Below, one piece after another: positions 1 through 6,216 of a stretch of 26,120 nucleotides of DNA (the first letter of the stretch is position 1; every line of letters starts with the position of its first letter). A program made the position numbers and the translations under genes. The notes beneath the pieces are model-generated. The model ran no database searches. It saw only the letters and a list, made by a program, of their open reading frames with translations, and had not been told where the DNA came from. Source of the stretch: a virus; IMG/VR virus record IMGVR_UViG_3300032770_000087, positions 1-26,120 of that record; one strand, 5' to 3'.

Positions 1-286
1 GAGCAGTAACATCAATACCGTTAAGCCAGCGAGCAACCCAAAGAGGAACTTCATAAACTTCTCCGTCTGTCATCCATTTATCAAACATGGGCAGTTCTTT
101 ATATTTTCGCTGCTGAATTCTCTGGCGAGAACCGGGTGTTTCATAACATTTGAATCTACCCTTAACCATTTTAGATTCTTCTTCAACGAATCTAAGAAGA
201 CGATCTTTGTTACTTTCGTGTTTATCTTCTTTATGCATAGGGGGCTTTTCGGTTATTACCGATTCAGCGATATTTAAATTTTTCAT
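1..286 (-). CDS. Conserved phage hypothetical protein, 3' end outside window
   Basis: An open frame begins at ATG 284-286 behind an AAGGAT ribosome binding site and runs off the left edge, so only the first 95 residues are seen. It starts MKNLNIAES, is hydrophilic and charged, and has a conserved-looking stretch around residues 55-90 (GRFKCYETPGSR, then FDKWMTDGEVYEVP and LWVARWLNGID). That stretch resembles small proteins often encoded beside capsid genes in podovirus-like phages, but I cannot name a function. It lies just downstream of the head operon terminator, so its expression probably depends on read-through or on a promoter I cannot see. Confidence 0.75.
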   Translation of the reverse strand, partial: MKNLNIAESVITEKPPMHKEDKHESNKDRLLRFVEEESKMVKGRFKCYETPGSRQRIQQRKYKELPMFDKWMTDGEVYEVPLWVARWLNGIDVTA

Positions 287-300
287 AACGATCCTTGGGT

Positions 301-330
301 TTTAATAAAAAGGGGGAGTTTCCTCCCCCA
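301..330 (-). terminator. Rho-independent terminator after the capsid operon
   Basis: Reading the minus strand, GGGGGAG-GAAA-CTCCCCC forms a perfect 7-bp stem (313-330) closed by a GAAA tetraloop, followed directly by TTTTTATTAAAA. It lies 36 bases after the stop of the 366-1355 gene and 15 bases before the start of the next minus-strand gene. Confidence 0.9.
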
Positions 331-365
331 GCGTCACCGACCGGGTATTCCCAATCCTTAATGAC

Positions 366-1355
366 TTACAATGAAATGCCTCTTTCGGCAACCCATTGAT
401 AAAGTTTAGAAGCTGTTTGAACAGCTGTACCAATAATGACTCCATTGAAAGAAGTATTACGGGTAGCATCGTCAAGCAGATTTCCATATGGCTGTGATGT
501 GCTGTTTACCGCACCTTCACCAACAGGAACTACTAGCGCAAAACTTACACCAAGAGCGGCTGTAGCCGATGAAGGGAAAGCAAACGCTGTGAAACCAGAG
601 CTATCAATATTTACAGTAATAGTATTATTAGTTGTATTTATAGCTGTGATAATTCCCAGTTGGTTATTCATTTCAGTCATTCCAAAAGCAGAAGGAACAA
701 TAATTCTAACTTCCTGACCCACTGTATATTGGTGAGTTACAGAAAGTGTAATTACTGCGCTTGTAGCTTGAGTAATTGCTGTAATGAAACGATATGGAGG
801 GTAGAAACGAGGATCATAAGGAACTCTTCTTACTGATCCACCTGTTCCAGCCCCACCTGGTGCACCCATATACTGAAGTGGGAAGCTAGTATTGGCAACA
901 ACTGTACCAATAGTAAAATCCATTCCAGAAATATTGAGCTGCCCTGCTGAGTTTACATAACGAACAACGTCGCCTGTGTTTAGACCAGCAGTAGATGCTA
1001 GGGAAACAACAGGAGGAGCAGCGTTGGTAGTTGATGTAACTGTCAGAGCTGCACCCAAATTGCTAGAAGCGCTGTCTTGGACAAATGTAAATCCACCCGC
1101 ATTTGCAGCTAAGTGAACGGGAGTGCCAAGTGTAGCAGCACCGTTTGTCTTTGGAACATAAATACCAGAACCAGCAGCCATGCTAGATGTAGCATAAGCT
1201 TGCATGATATTGGTATTGGCAGCTGTCGAGCCCATATCTGTGATGTTGTAAACTGTAATCTTTGTGTACTCAGAAGGAATACTTAGATTGATCGCAACGG
1301 GTGTAGCCGCTGTAGTATATGTACCTGTTAATATAGCATTAATTGGCGAACTCAT
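366..1355 (-). CDS. Phage virion structural protein with FCCH-like domain
   Basis: This 329-residue protein starts at ATG 1355 behind a good AAGGAGAT site, 10 bases after the major capsid gene stop. It is rich in Thr, Ala, Ser and Gly, as expected of a beta-rich virion component. Residues about 190-260 (FITAITQATSAVITL, then HQYTVGQEVRI, then GMTEMNNQ, then ITVNIDSSGFTAF) follow the pattern of the E1 FCCH-like fold seen in phage head and tail proteins: an opening on entering the domain, a 'G..V.I' strand, a 'GM..(N)' turn and a closing 'DSSGFTAF'. Position directly after the capsid suggests a head-associated or neck protein. The exact role is inferred, not shown. Confidence 0.75.
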   Translation of the reverse strand: MSSPINAILTGTYTTAATPVAINLSIPSEYTKITVYNITDMGSTAANTNIMQAYATSSMAAGSGIYVPKTNGAATLGTPVHLAANAGGFTFVQDSASSNLGAALTVTSTTNAAPPVVSLASTAGLNTGDVVRYVNSAGQLNISGMDFTIGTVVANTSFPLQYMGAPGGAGTGGSVRRVPYDPRFYPPYRFITAITQATSAVITLSVTHQYTVGQEVRIIVPSAFGMTEMNNQLGIITAINTTNNTITVNIDSSGFTAFAFPSSATAALGVSFALVVPVGEGAVNSTSQPYGNLLDDATRNTSFNGVIIGTAVQTASKLYQWVAERGISL

Positions 1356-1365
1356 GTTTATCTCC

Positions 1366-2313
1366 TTATGCTAATGTGCAACGTAGGTTAAATACCCATT
1401 GGTCATTCAGAATTCGTGGCACTTCCGCGAATTTATAACCAACTGATGCGTTCAGAGCGAGTGGCCCGTCATAAATTGGCGGACGATAGATAAACTGAGC
1501 GCTGTATCCATCTTGCTCAATAGCTGCGAAAGCTTCACGACCAGCAACAAAGATGTTGTAGACGTTGTTTCCGAGCATAGAAGCATTAGGAGTAATAGAT
1601 CCGATGCTAGAGAGCAGGAATCTAACGTTAGCAACAGTACCCCACTCTGGATCGAGTGTTGATTGTTGGTTAGGATAGTTCCATTTTTGGATAAATCCAG
1701 CAACGTTGTCTAGCTGACCAATCAGATCTGTATGACCTAGTCCAAAGTACGCATCTCGTACAGGAGCAGTACCAAATCTATTTTCACCTTCGATACCTGT
1801 TAGGAACGAATAGGCGTTGTTGCCTCTAAGTGTTCTAACAACTGTATCAACGTCAGAGCGTGTAATTTCAGTTGGGTTATCACCATCTGTACCGCCGACG
1901 CAGTTAATGAAAGAAGCAGTAGACTGAAGCATATCTCTCATCAACTGATCTTCAGTTTGACGAAGAGAAACGCCGAGACGCTGAGCAGCTTCATTCAGCA
2001 CAGGGTCTTGGTTTTGCAATGTTACTTGTTCATTAAGAAGAACATAAGTACCATAGAAATCCATCTTAGCATCGATATTGATCGCTGTTAAGTTTTGTGG
2101 TGGAGGAGTAACTCCACTATTTCCTAAAGGAGCTGGAGCAGTTGCCAAAGGATTGTAACGTCTCATTCTCAGAGTCGTACCGCCATTTCTTGGCATTGCT
2201 TTCAGATCCGCAGGAATCTTGTGAATCATGTACGGAACAGGCACAGAGAGCAGCTTAAATGAAAAAGACTGCTGTACTGGAGCCGGAAGCGTACTTGTCG
2301 TAGTGATTGACAT
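1366..2313 (-). CDS. Major capsid protein, N4-gp56 family
   Basis: A 315-residue protein that forms the icosahedral shell. The N-terminal third has the hallmark run of the N4-gp56 family: 'MPRNGGTTLRMRRYNPLAT' near residues 40-58, then a 'GVTPPPQNL' stretch, then 'DFYGTYVLLNEQV' and 'DPVLNEAAQRLG' with a following 'Q.ED.LMRDML' helix. The C-terminus carries 'NVYNIFVAGREAF' and 'GYKFAEVPRILND', typical of the HK97-like core of this family. It sits directly downstream of the scaffold gene, the usual order. The start ATG 2313 has an AGGAAAC site. Length and motif order fit a complete gene. Confidence 0.92.
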   Translation of the reverse strand: MSITTTSTLPAPVQQSFSFKLLSVPVPYMIHKIPADLKAMPRNGGTTLRMRRYNPLATAPAPLGNSGVTPPPQNLTAINIDAKMDFYGTYVLLNEQVTLQNQDPVLNEAAQRLGVSLRQTEDQLMRDMLQSTASFINCVGGTDGDNPTEITRSDVDTVVRTLRGNNAYSFLTGIEGENRFGTAPVRDAYFGLGHTDLIGQLDNVAGFIQKWNYPNQQSTLDPEWGTVANVRFLLSSIGSITPNASMLGNNVYNIFVAGREAFAAIEQDGYSAQFIYRPPIYDGPLALNASVGYKFAEVPRILNDQWVFNLRCTLA

Positions 2314-2337
2314 AGTTGTTTCCTATCTTTTAGCCCT

Positions 2338-3054
2338 TTAAGCTCTTTTCCTTAAGTCTTGCATTTCCTTCCAAAGCTGAGCTTTCAGCTCTGGAGTTAA
2401 TCCATTTTCAAACTGATGGGCTTGGCCAATAGCGCTTGTTTTACCAACCGCCTGAACCGAAAGAGGTTTTTTACTATTTTCCTCAGCTTTTTTCTTTTCC
2501 TTGGTCATAGAATCCTCTTTTTGTGGTACGTATGCTTTTATGTACTCATAAGCCAGCTCAGATTGCTCATATGGATCATCAGCAAATTTAAGTAAGGACT
2601 TTGCTAATTGGGGCTTTGTTTCTTTCAATATTTCAATGTTTTCTCGTGTAACAACGGATTTAAAATCGGGGTATTTGTAGTTCAATCTCTCATCAACAGT
2701 AGAAGCTTCTTTTTCTTTGATTAGAGCTTCAGCCGTTTGTCTAGCTAATTTAGTCGCAAGCTTCTTGGCTTGTGCTACAGTAAGGATATCGTCCTCTGCT
2801 AGTCGATTGAGCTCGTCATCCTCTTGAGGAGCAGCTTTTTGGTTGATTTTCTGATACTGACCTTGTAATTCCTCGATCTGGCGATCCTTTTCACGCATTT
2901 GCCGCCTCATTTCGGCCCAATTGTATTCAGCATCGTTACGCGCGCGACGCTCTTCATGGGTTTCTTGTGGCTGCTGCGCATCAGTAGATTCTTCTGGCGG
3001 AGCGACTGCCTCCGGCACTTCTGCCTCTACGCTCTGATTTTCATCTTCTGACAT
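2338..3054 (-). CDS. Capsid scaffolding protein
   Basis: About 238 residues, acidic N-terminus (MSEDENQSVEAEVPEA) followed by a long charged coiled coil (residues 30-75, 'EERRARNDAEYNWAEMRRQM' and following), more helices, and a basic C-terminal helix ending 'WKEMQDLRKRA'. Acidic, helical composition, a basic tail and a location directly upstream of the major capsid gene are the signature of phage scaffolds, which chaperone procapsid assembly and then leave. A start 63 bases further upstream is in frame, but the ATG at 3054 is preferred because it has AAAGGAAA at the right spacing and the upstream ATG has no ribosome binding site. Confidence 0.85.
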   Translation of the reverse strand: MSEDENQSVEAEVPEAVAPPEESTDAQQPQETHEERRARNDAEYNWAEMRRQMREKDRQIEELQGQYQKINQKAAPQEDDELNRLAEDDILTVAQAKKLATKLARQTAEALIKEKEASTVDERLNYKYPDFKSVVTRENIEILKETKPQLAKSLLKFADDPYEQSELAYEYIKAYVPQKEDSMTKEKKKAEENSKKPLSVQAVGKTSAIGQAHQFENGLTPELKAQLWKEMQDLRKRA

Positions 3055-3140
3055 TACATTTCCTTTGGGCTGGCGAGTCCCTTTTACGCCTAAGACGTTG
3101 TCGCGTTTACGACGCATACGAAGACAACTAAATTATTTAC

Positions 3141-3169
3141 TTGATAACACGGGCGCATTATCGTGTCAA
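3141..3169 (-). promoter_or_regulatory. Sigma-70-like promoter for the scaffold-capsid operon
   Basis: On the minus strand TTGACA (3169-3164), a 17-base spacer, and TATCAA (3146-3141) form a consensus -35 and a 4/6 -10. Transcription would begin about 80 bases before the scaffold start. ACACG...CGTGT inverted half-sites lie inside the promoter and could be an operator. No other promoter of this quality is seen for the block. Confidence 0.55.
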
Positions 3170-3242
3170 AAAATATTTTAGTATGTGCAGAAATTTGGAG
3201 GTTCCGTTTAATATTTGGTTGTCTTCAAAAAAGGAGAACCAT

Positions 3243-3917
3243 ATGAAGAAATATTTATATACATTGCTTTTAAGTTCGGCTGCCTTTGCCTCCGAAGAAC
3301 CACAAGAAGAATTAAAGCTTCCTGAATCGATTATTTCTCATCACGAAATAACACCTAACTATAGGTGGCTTAAGCACAAAGAAAACAACTTCACCTATTC
3401 CAAAATTATTGGTGGATTAGAATATAACTATGTAAGATCTAGCGGTGTTAATTTCAATTCATTTATTGGATATTCAATTTACAAAGACAAAACCTATTTC
3501 ATTGCTGATTGGGGAGTAAAATATCTTATAAACGCAACAGAAAACCTTGACTATTATCCAGTTCTGGGAATTTCAAATACCTCTCACTTTTCTACAGATG
3601 CAAACGATCAGACATTCCAAATTTACCGTTCGGCTTTTAACGGGGGCATTGGAGCTATTTACAATCTAAAAGATCTTGTTGTTATGGACGTCAATGTTAC
3701 TTATTTTAAAGACCTTTCAACTAGCTGCATCCTTCATAAAGGAGACGAATTTTGGGGAAAGAATTATTATTCTCCATCAGGAGCAAAGCTGAACTTGAAT
3801 TTCCGTTTCCCTACATTTTTGAGCAAGCCTATTGAGATTGGTGGGTTTTATGCTCAAACAATTAAAGATTGTTATAAAGAATTTGGCTTTAAAACAGCCG
3901 TAGCATTTACTTTCTGA
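3243..3917 (+). CDS. Predicted outer-membrane beta-barrel protein (moron)
   Basis: A 224-residue protein starting at ATG 3243 with an AAGGAG site; an upstream in-frame ATG at 3141 has none and would bury the signal peptide. The N-terminus MKKYLYTLLLSSAAFA is a classical Sec signal peptide with cleavage after AFA. The mature part alternates polar and aromatic/hydrophobic residues in short strands rich in Tyr and Phe (for example 'LEYNYVRSSG', 'FNSFIGYSIY', 'FNGGIGAIYNL', 'KLNLNFRF') and ends 'KTAVAFTF', a terminal Phe as used by the BAM machinery. I infer an outer-membrane beta-barrel of roughly 8-10 strands. It is on the opposite strand to the head genes around it, with its own terminator after the next gene, typical of a lysogenic-conversion moron. 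Specific function unknown. Confidence 0.7.
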   Translation: MKKYLYTLLLSSAAFASEEPQEELKLPESIISHHEITPNYRWLKHKENNFTYSKIIGGLEYNYVRSSGVNFNSFIGYSIYKDKTYFIADWGVKYLINATENLDYYPVLGISNTSHFSTDANDQTFQIYRSAFNGGIGAIYNLKDLVVMDVNVTYFKDLSTSCILHKGDEFWGKNYYSPSGAKLNLNFRFPTFLSKPIEIGGFYAQTIKDCYKEFGFKTAVAFTF

Positions 3918-3924
3918 GGTAGAA

Positions 3925-4275
3925 ATGAAAAAGGTGTTAATTGGACTTTTAGCAATAAGTTCTATTTTTGCAGAGAATTCAAGTATCGAGCGGCCAAATT
4001 TAAATGGGAAAATTGATCAAACCGCCGAATATTTGGAAAGAATAGAATATACTGTTGAAGGAATTTTAACTAGCTTAAATGACTATGTTTCGATCCCTCT
4101 TGAACAAAGACAGTCGAACTACTTTTTAAGCGAAATGCATCAACAATTAGCACATTTGATTAATACTTTAGAAAGAACAAACAGCCTACTAGATCATTTA
4201 ATTTGGTTACAGGATCATAAATTAGATGCTAGTTTGCCCAAAAAAAACCTTAACGGTAGGGGTTCTGGGGGCTAA
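3925..4275 (+). CDS. Small secreted helical protein
   Basis: A 116-residue protein starting seven bases after the barrel gene, with a GAGG site before ATG 3925. Residues 1-16 (MKKVLIGLLAISSIFA) form a Sec signal peptide; the mature chain is amphipathic helix (residues 28-100, 'TAEYLERIEYTVEGILTSL', 'QQLAHLINTLERTNSLLDHL') with a short polar tail ending NLNGRGSGG. It has no cysteine lipobox. Tight spacing implies co-transcription with the barrel protein, so the two may act together in the envelope. No family is recognised. Confidence 0.7.
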   Translation: MKKVLIGLLAISSIFAENSSIERPNLNGKIDQTAEYLERIEYTVEGILTSLNDYVSIPLEQRQSNYFLSEMHQQLAHLINTLERTNSLLDHLIWLQDHKLDASLPKKNLNGRGSGG

Positions 4276-4296
4276 GTGGCTCCCAGTTTATTTTAA
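4265..4296 (+). terminator. Rho-independent terminator of the moron operon
   Basis: CTGGGGGC (4265-4272), a six-base loop, and GCTCCCAG (4279-4286) form an 8-bp stem with one G-T wobble, followed by TTTATTTTAATTTT. The stem overlaps the stop codon of the secreted protein, and the tail runs into the end of the convergent gene at 4288. There is no U-tract on the minus side, so it serves the plus strand. Confidence 0.75.
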
Positions 4297-4767
4297 TTTT
4301 CCTTTGAAACATTCATCGATCCACTTACATAGTTGAGGATCATACAGTTGAGGGTGATTCATAATGCTCACGCAATCCTGGATTCCTGGAATTGTCCATT
4401 TCAGGCTAACTTCATTTGTGTCTTTGTCGACAGCATATAGAATCTTCGAGTGATTGGGGTATTGAGCTACCATATCTAGAGCATCGGGGGCGGTGGCCCT
4501 TGCGACGAACCAATTGCGGACAACATTAAGCGCCCACATTTCTTTATTACTGAGGACAAATACGTAAAAAGTCTTTTGATATTTATGCTCATTCGATTTA
4601 ATCGTGTCTTCAAGTTCTTTAACAAAGCTGTGAGCGTACTCATCTATGATTTCCTCTACCGTTGTCGTTTGCTCTTTGGCCGATAAAATATCATAAACAG
4701 CTTGGCCCACACGGGCGCCTTTCATGTTGAATCGATCGTACGAATACCGCTTATCTTTTGGGTCCAT
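4288..4767 (-). CDS. Phage hypothetical protein, last gene of portal operon
   Basis: A 159-residue soluble protein (starts MDPKDKRYSYDRF) of mixed helix and strand. A central segment near residues 65-110 ('KTFYVFVLSNKEMWALNVVR' then 'ARATAPDALDMVAQYPN') and a 'LYAVDKD' strand are the best ordered parts. No catalytic motif or family is recognised. Its start ATG 4767 lies inside the end of the upstream lipoprotein gene (17-base overlap) and has no clear ribosome binding site, so translational coupling is likely. Position at the end of the portal operon suggests a virion-assembly accessory or late function. Confidence 0.75.
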   Translation of the reverse strand: MDPKDKRYSYDRFNMKGARVGQAVYDILSAKEQTTTVEEIIDEYAHSFVKELEDTIKSNEHKYQKTFYVFVLSNKEMWALNVVRNWFVARATAPDALDMVAQYPNHSKILYAVDKDTNEVSLKWTIPGIQDCVSIMNHPQLYDPQLCKWIDECFKGKLK

Positions 4768-4918
4768 GAAAATTATCTATTTGCTGTTGAAGTTCGGTGC
4801 AGTTTTCAGGAAACTTTTGGAAATCAACAGTTTCTTTAGGCTTTGTGATATGAAAATATGCGCCACAACCAAAAAAAATTAATGGCAAAATGACAAAACA
4901 TGCAGTTTTCAACTTCAC
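4751..4918 (-). CDS. Small phage lipoprotein (GTG start)
   Basis: A 55-residue frame starting at GTG 4918, four bases into the end of the upstream gene (overlap GTGA), with AAAGGAAAAAAGAA as ribosome binding site. Residues 1-20 (VKLKTACFVILPLIFFGCGA) form a lipoprotein signal with lipobox FFGC, so Cys18 would be acylated. The remaining 38 residues are polar and end NFHGPKR. An outer-membrane lipoprotein of this size could be an o-spanin (Rz1-like), but it lacks the proline-rich stretch common in Rz1 proteins and no inner-membrane partner is adjacent, so I leave function open. Overlaps on both sides support it being a real gene. Confidence 0.65.
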   Translation of the reverse strand: MKLKTACFVILPLIFFGCGAYFHITKPKETVDFQKFPENCTELQQQIDNFHGPKR

Positions 4919-5037
4919 TTCTTTTTTCCTTTTTTCATGCCCATCTCGCAGGCCTTGTCCCGTTTAACGTCGGCTTTTACAAGCTTATCCATGGATTTGT
5001 CCATTTTCTTTTTTACTGCTTTGATTTTCTTGTCCAT
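4915..5037 (-). CDS. Very basic 40-residue phage protein
   Basis: A 40-residue frame, ATG 5037, whose start overlaps the stop of the previous gene by one base (TAATG). It is about 40 percent Lys (begins MDKKIKAVKKKMDKSMDK and ends MKKGKKK) with one Cys. No domain can be seen. Its net charge and its setting in a run of lysine-rich small genes suggest nucleic-acid binding, for example a minor internal head protein; that is inference. Confidence 0.6.
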   Translation of the reverse strand: MDKKIKAVKKKMDKSMDKLVKADVKRDKACEMGMKKGKKK

Positions 5038-5234
5038 TATTTACTCCTAGGGCCATGATGGCGTGGCAATTTTTTAAGGGTTTCAGCTAGTCGTGCTCTT
5101 TTACCTTCAACACCACCTTTTTTGGCAGCTTTGGCGAGCATTTTAGCAGGTATTTTTTTGCCTTCTGGAACGCCTAACTCTTTATGAAGCGCGCCTTTAT
5201 GTTTTATCGCTTTTTGAATCCATTTCTCGGCCAT
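5037..5234 (-). CDS. Basic 65-residue conserved phage protein
   Basis: Starts MAEKWIQKAIKHKGALHKEL and continues through 'GKKIPAKMLAKAAKKGG' and 'RARLAETLKKL'. I recognise this arrangement (WIQKAI..KGAL...LG..E...IP...L..A...GG..G.RARLA.TL) as a small conserved protein common in phages with P22-type portals, without a known function. It is strongly basic and helical. One-base overlaps with both neighbours show tight translational coupling in the operon. Confidence 0.75.
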   Translation of the reverse strand: MAEKWIQKAIKHKGALHKELGVPEGKKIPAKMLAKAAKKGGVEGKRARLAETLKKLPRHHGPRSK

Positions 5235-5440
5235 TATTTTCTTTTGCCTCCGACTTTAAGCCCTTTTTTACGGGCTTCTGATATAGCGATCGCAATACCT
5301 TGTTTGGGATTCGTAACGATCGGACCCTTTTTGGATCCGCTATGAAGCTTTCCTTCATCCATTTCTTTCATTACTTTCTTTATTTTCTTTTCGGCCTTCA
5401 CCGAATACTTTCTTTCTTTAGCAGGCATTCTATGTGCCAT
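5234..5440 (-). CDS. DUF6496-like small basic phage protein
   Basis: A 68-residue protein with the pattern of DUF6496: 'KVMKEMDEGKLHSGSKKGP' (residues 22-40), then 'NPKQGIAIAISEARKKG' near the end. The family is widespread in phages and plasmids and uncharacterised. The start ATG 5440 has a GAGAGG site. Strongly positive charge matches the neighbouring genes. Confidence 0.8.
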   Translation of the reverse strand: MAHRMPAKERKYSVKAEKKIKKVMKEMDEGKLHSGSKKGPIVTNPKQGIAIAISEARKKGLKVGGKRK

Positions 5441-5485
5441 ATAAACCTCTCAATTTCATCCTTTTGCATGACATCACGAAAATGA

Positions 5486-5617
5486 TCAATGATAAAGGAA
5501 AGGCCCAGTTAAGGGCTTTTTGATGTTCGCTTTCGGTTTAGCAACCTTTACACCCTTATTGGCCAAGATTGCCTTAGCAATTTTATAAGCCTTACCGCTC
5601 TGACGTAGCATTACCAT
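5486..5617 (-). CDS. 43-residue basic phage protein
   Basis: ATG 5617 with AAAGGT six bases upstream opens a 43-residue frame (MVMLRQSGKAYKIAKAILAN, then KGVKVAKPKANIKKPLTG). It overlaps the end of the upstream gene by 26 bases in another frame. The frame stays open further upstream, but that part is only the shadow of the neighbour's coding frame. The pattern 'GKAYKIAKAILANKGVKV' looks like a short helix plus basic tail. No family recognised. Confidence 0.55.
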   Translation of the reverse strand: MVMLRQSGKAYKIAKAILANKGVKVAKPKANIKKPLTGPFLYH

Positions 5618-5930
5618 CCATATACCTTTGAGTAGCTTCATTTTCATGAATGTCAGATACTTCGGTGAGTCCGCATGTAAAACTATTGATAATACCGTCT
5701 CTGTAACTGTCGCGATTATCAAATCTTAAGTACATAGGTCGATTTGGCAAATTTGCATAATCCTTATCACCCATTCGCGTGATCGGCTCCTGCTGAACTG
5801 CAAAGTTATAATTTGCGTTCGGACCTTTTTTTCTAAGAGTTTCACCTCTTAATTTAAGTTGATCCGGGGCTTTATCACCATTTTTCTTACTTAACTCATC
5901 GTTAAGAGATTTAGTGTATTTTTTAGCCAC
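5592..5930 (-). CDS. Phage hypothetical protein, 112 residues (GTG start)
   Basis: Begins at GTG 5930 with GGGGGATAT upstream. The N-terminus (VAKKYTKSLNDELSKKNGDK) is basic and helical; the middle holds 'YNFAVQQEPITRMGDKDYAN' and 'NRPMYLRFDNRD', and the C-terminus ends 'YMDGNATSER'. It reads as a soluble accessory protein of the portal operon. No known domain identified. Confidence 0.75.
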   Translation of the reverse strand: MAKKYTKSLNDELSKKNGDKAPDQLKLRGETLRKKGPNANYNFAVQQEPITRMGDKDYANLPNRPMYLRFDNRDSYRDGIINSFTCGLTEVSDIHENEATQRYMDGNATSER

Positions 5931-5941
5931 ATATCCCCCAA

Positions 5942-6148
5942 TTAATGTTGGTTAGAAAGATATCTTCGTCTCTTTCCTTCAGCGCGCATATCAACATCAT
6001 CAATTTCGCTCATTGTGTCATCGATATTCTCGTTTTCTGTAAGACGTGTAGATTTTGGGTATTCTTCCATGTAAACATCTTTTGGCATACCGGCATAGTC
6101 TCTACGTCCGATAGATGGTTCATGGCCTTCAATTCTTGCTTTAGACAT
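5942..6148 (-). CDS. Phage hypothetical protein, 68 residues
   Basis: Starts MSKARIEGHEPSIGRRDYAG behind a perfect AAAGGAGA site, and is polar and disordered-looking with Asp/Glu-rich middle and Arg/Lys-rich end (GKRRRYLSNQH). It follows the portal gene after 68 non-coding bases. The residues 'YAGMP' echo 'YANLP' in the next gene downstream. Function unknown. Confidence 0.7.
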   Translation of the reverse strand: MSKARIEGHEPSIGRRDYAGMPKDVYMEEYPKSTRLTENENIDDTMSEIDDVDMRAEGKRRRYLSNQH

Positions 6149-6216
6149 ATATGTCTCCTTTGTGGTTTTTTTTCACACCATACTACATTTGGTAAATATG
6201 GTAAAAATTATTTTAT

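Noticed and set aside
5490-5520. AAAGCCC/GGGCCTTT hairpin as a terminator
   Set aside because: It lies within the end of the 5486-5617 gene with a bulged base and no following U-tract.
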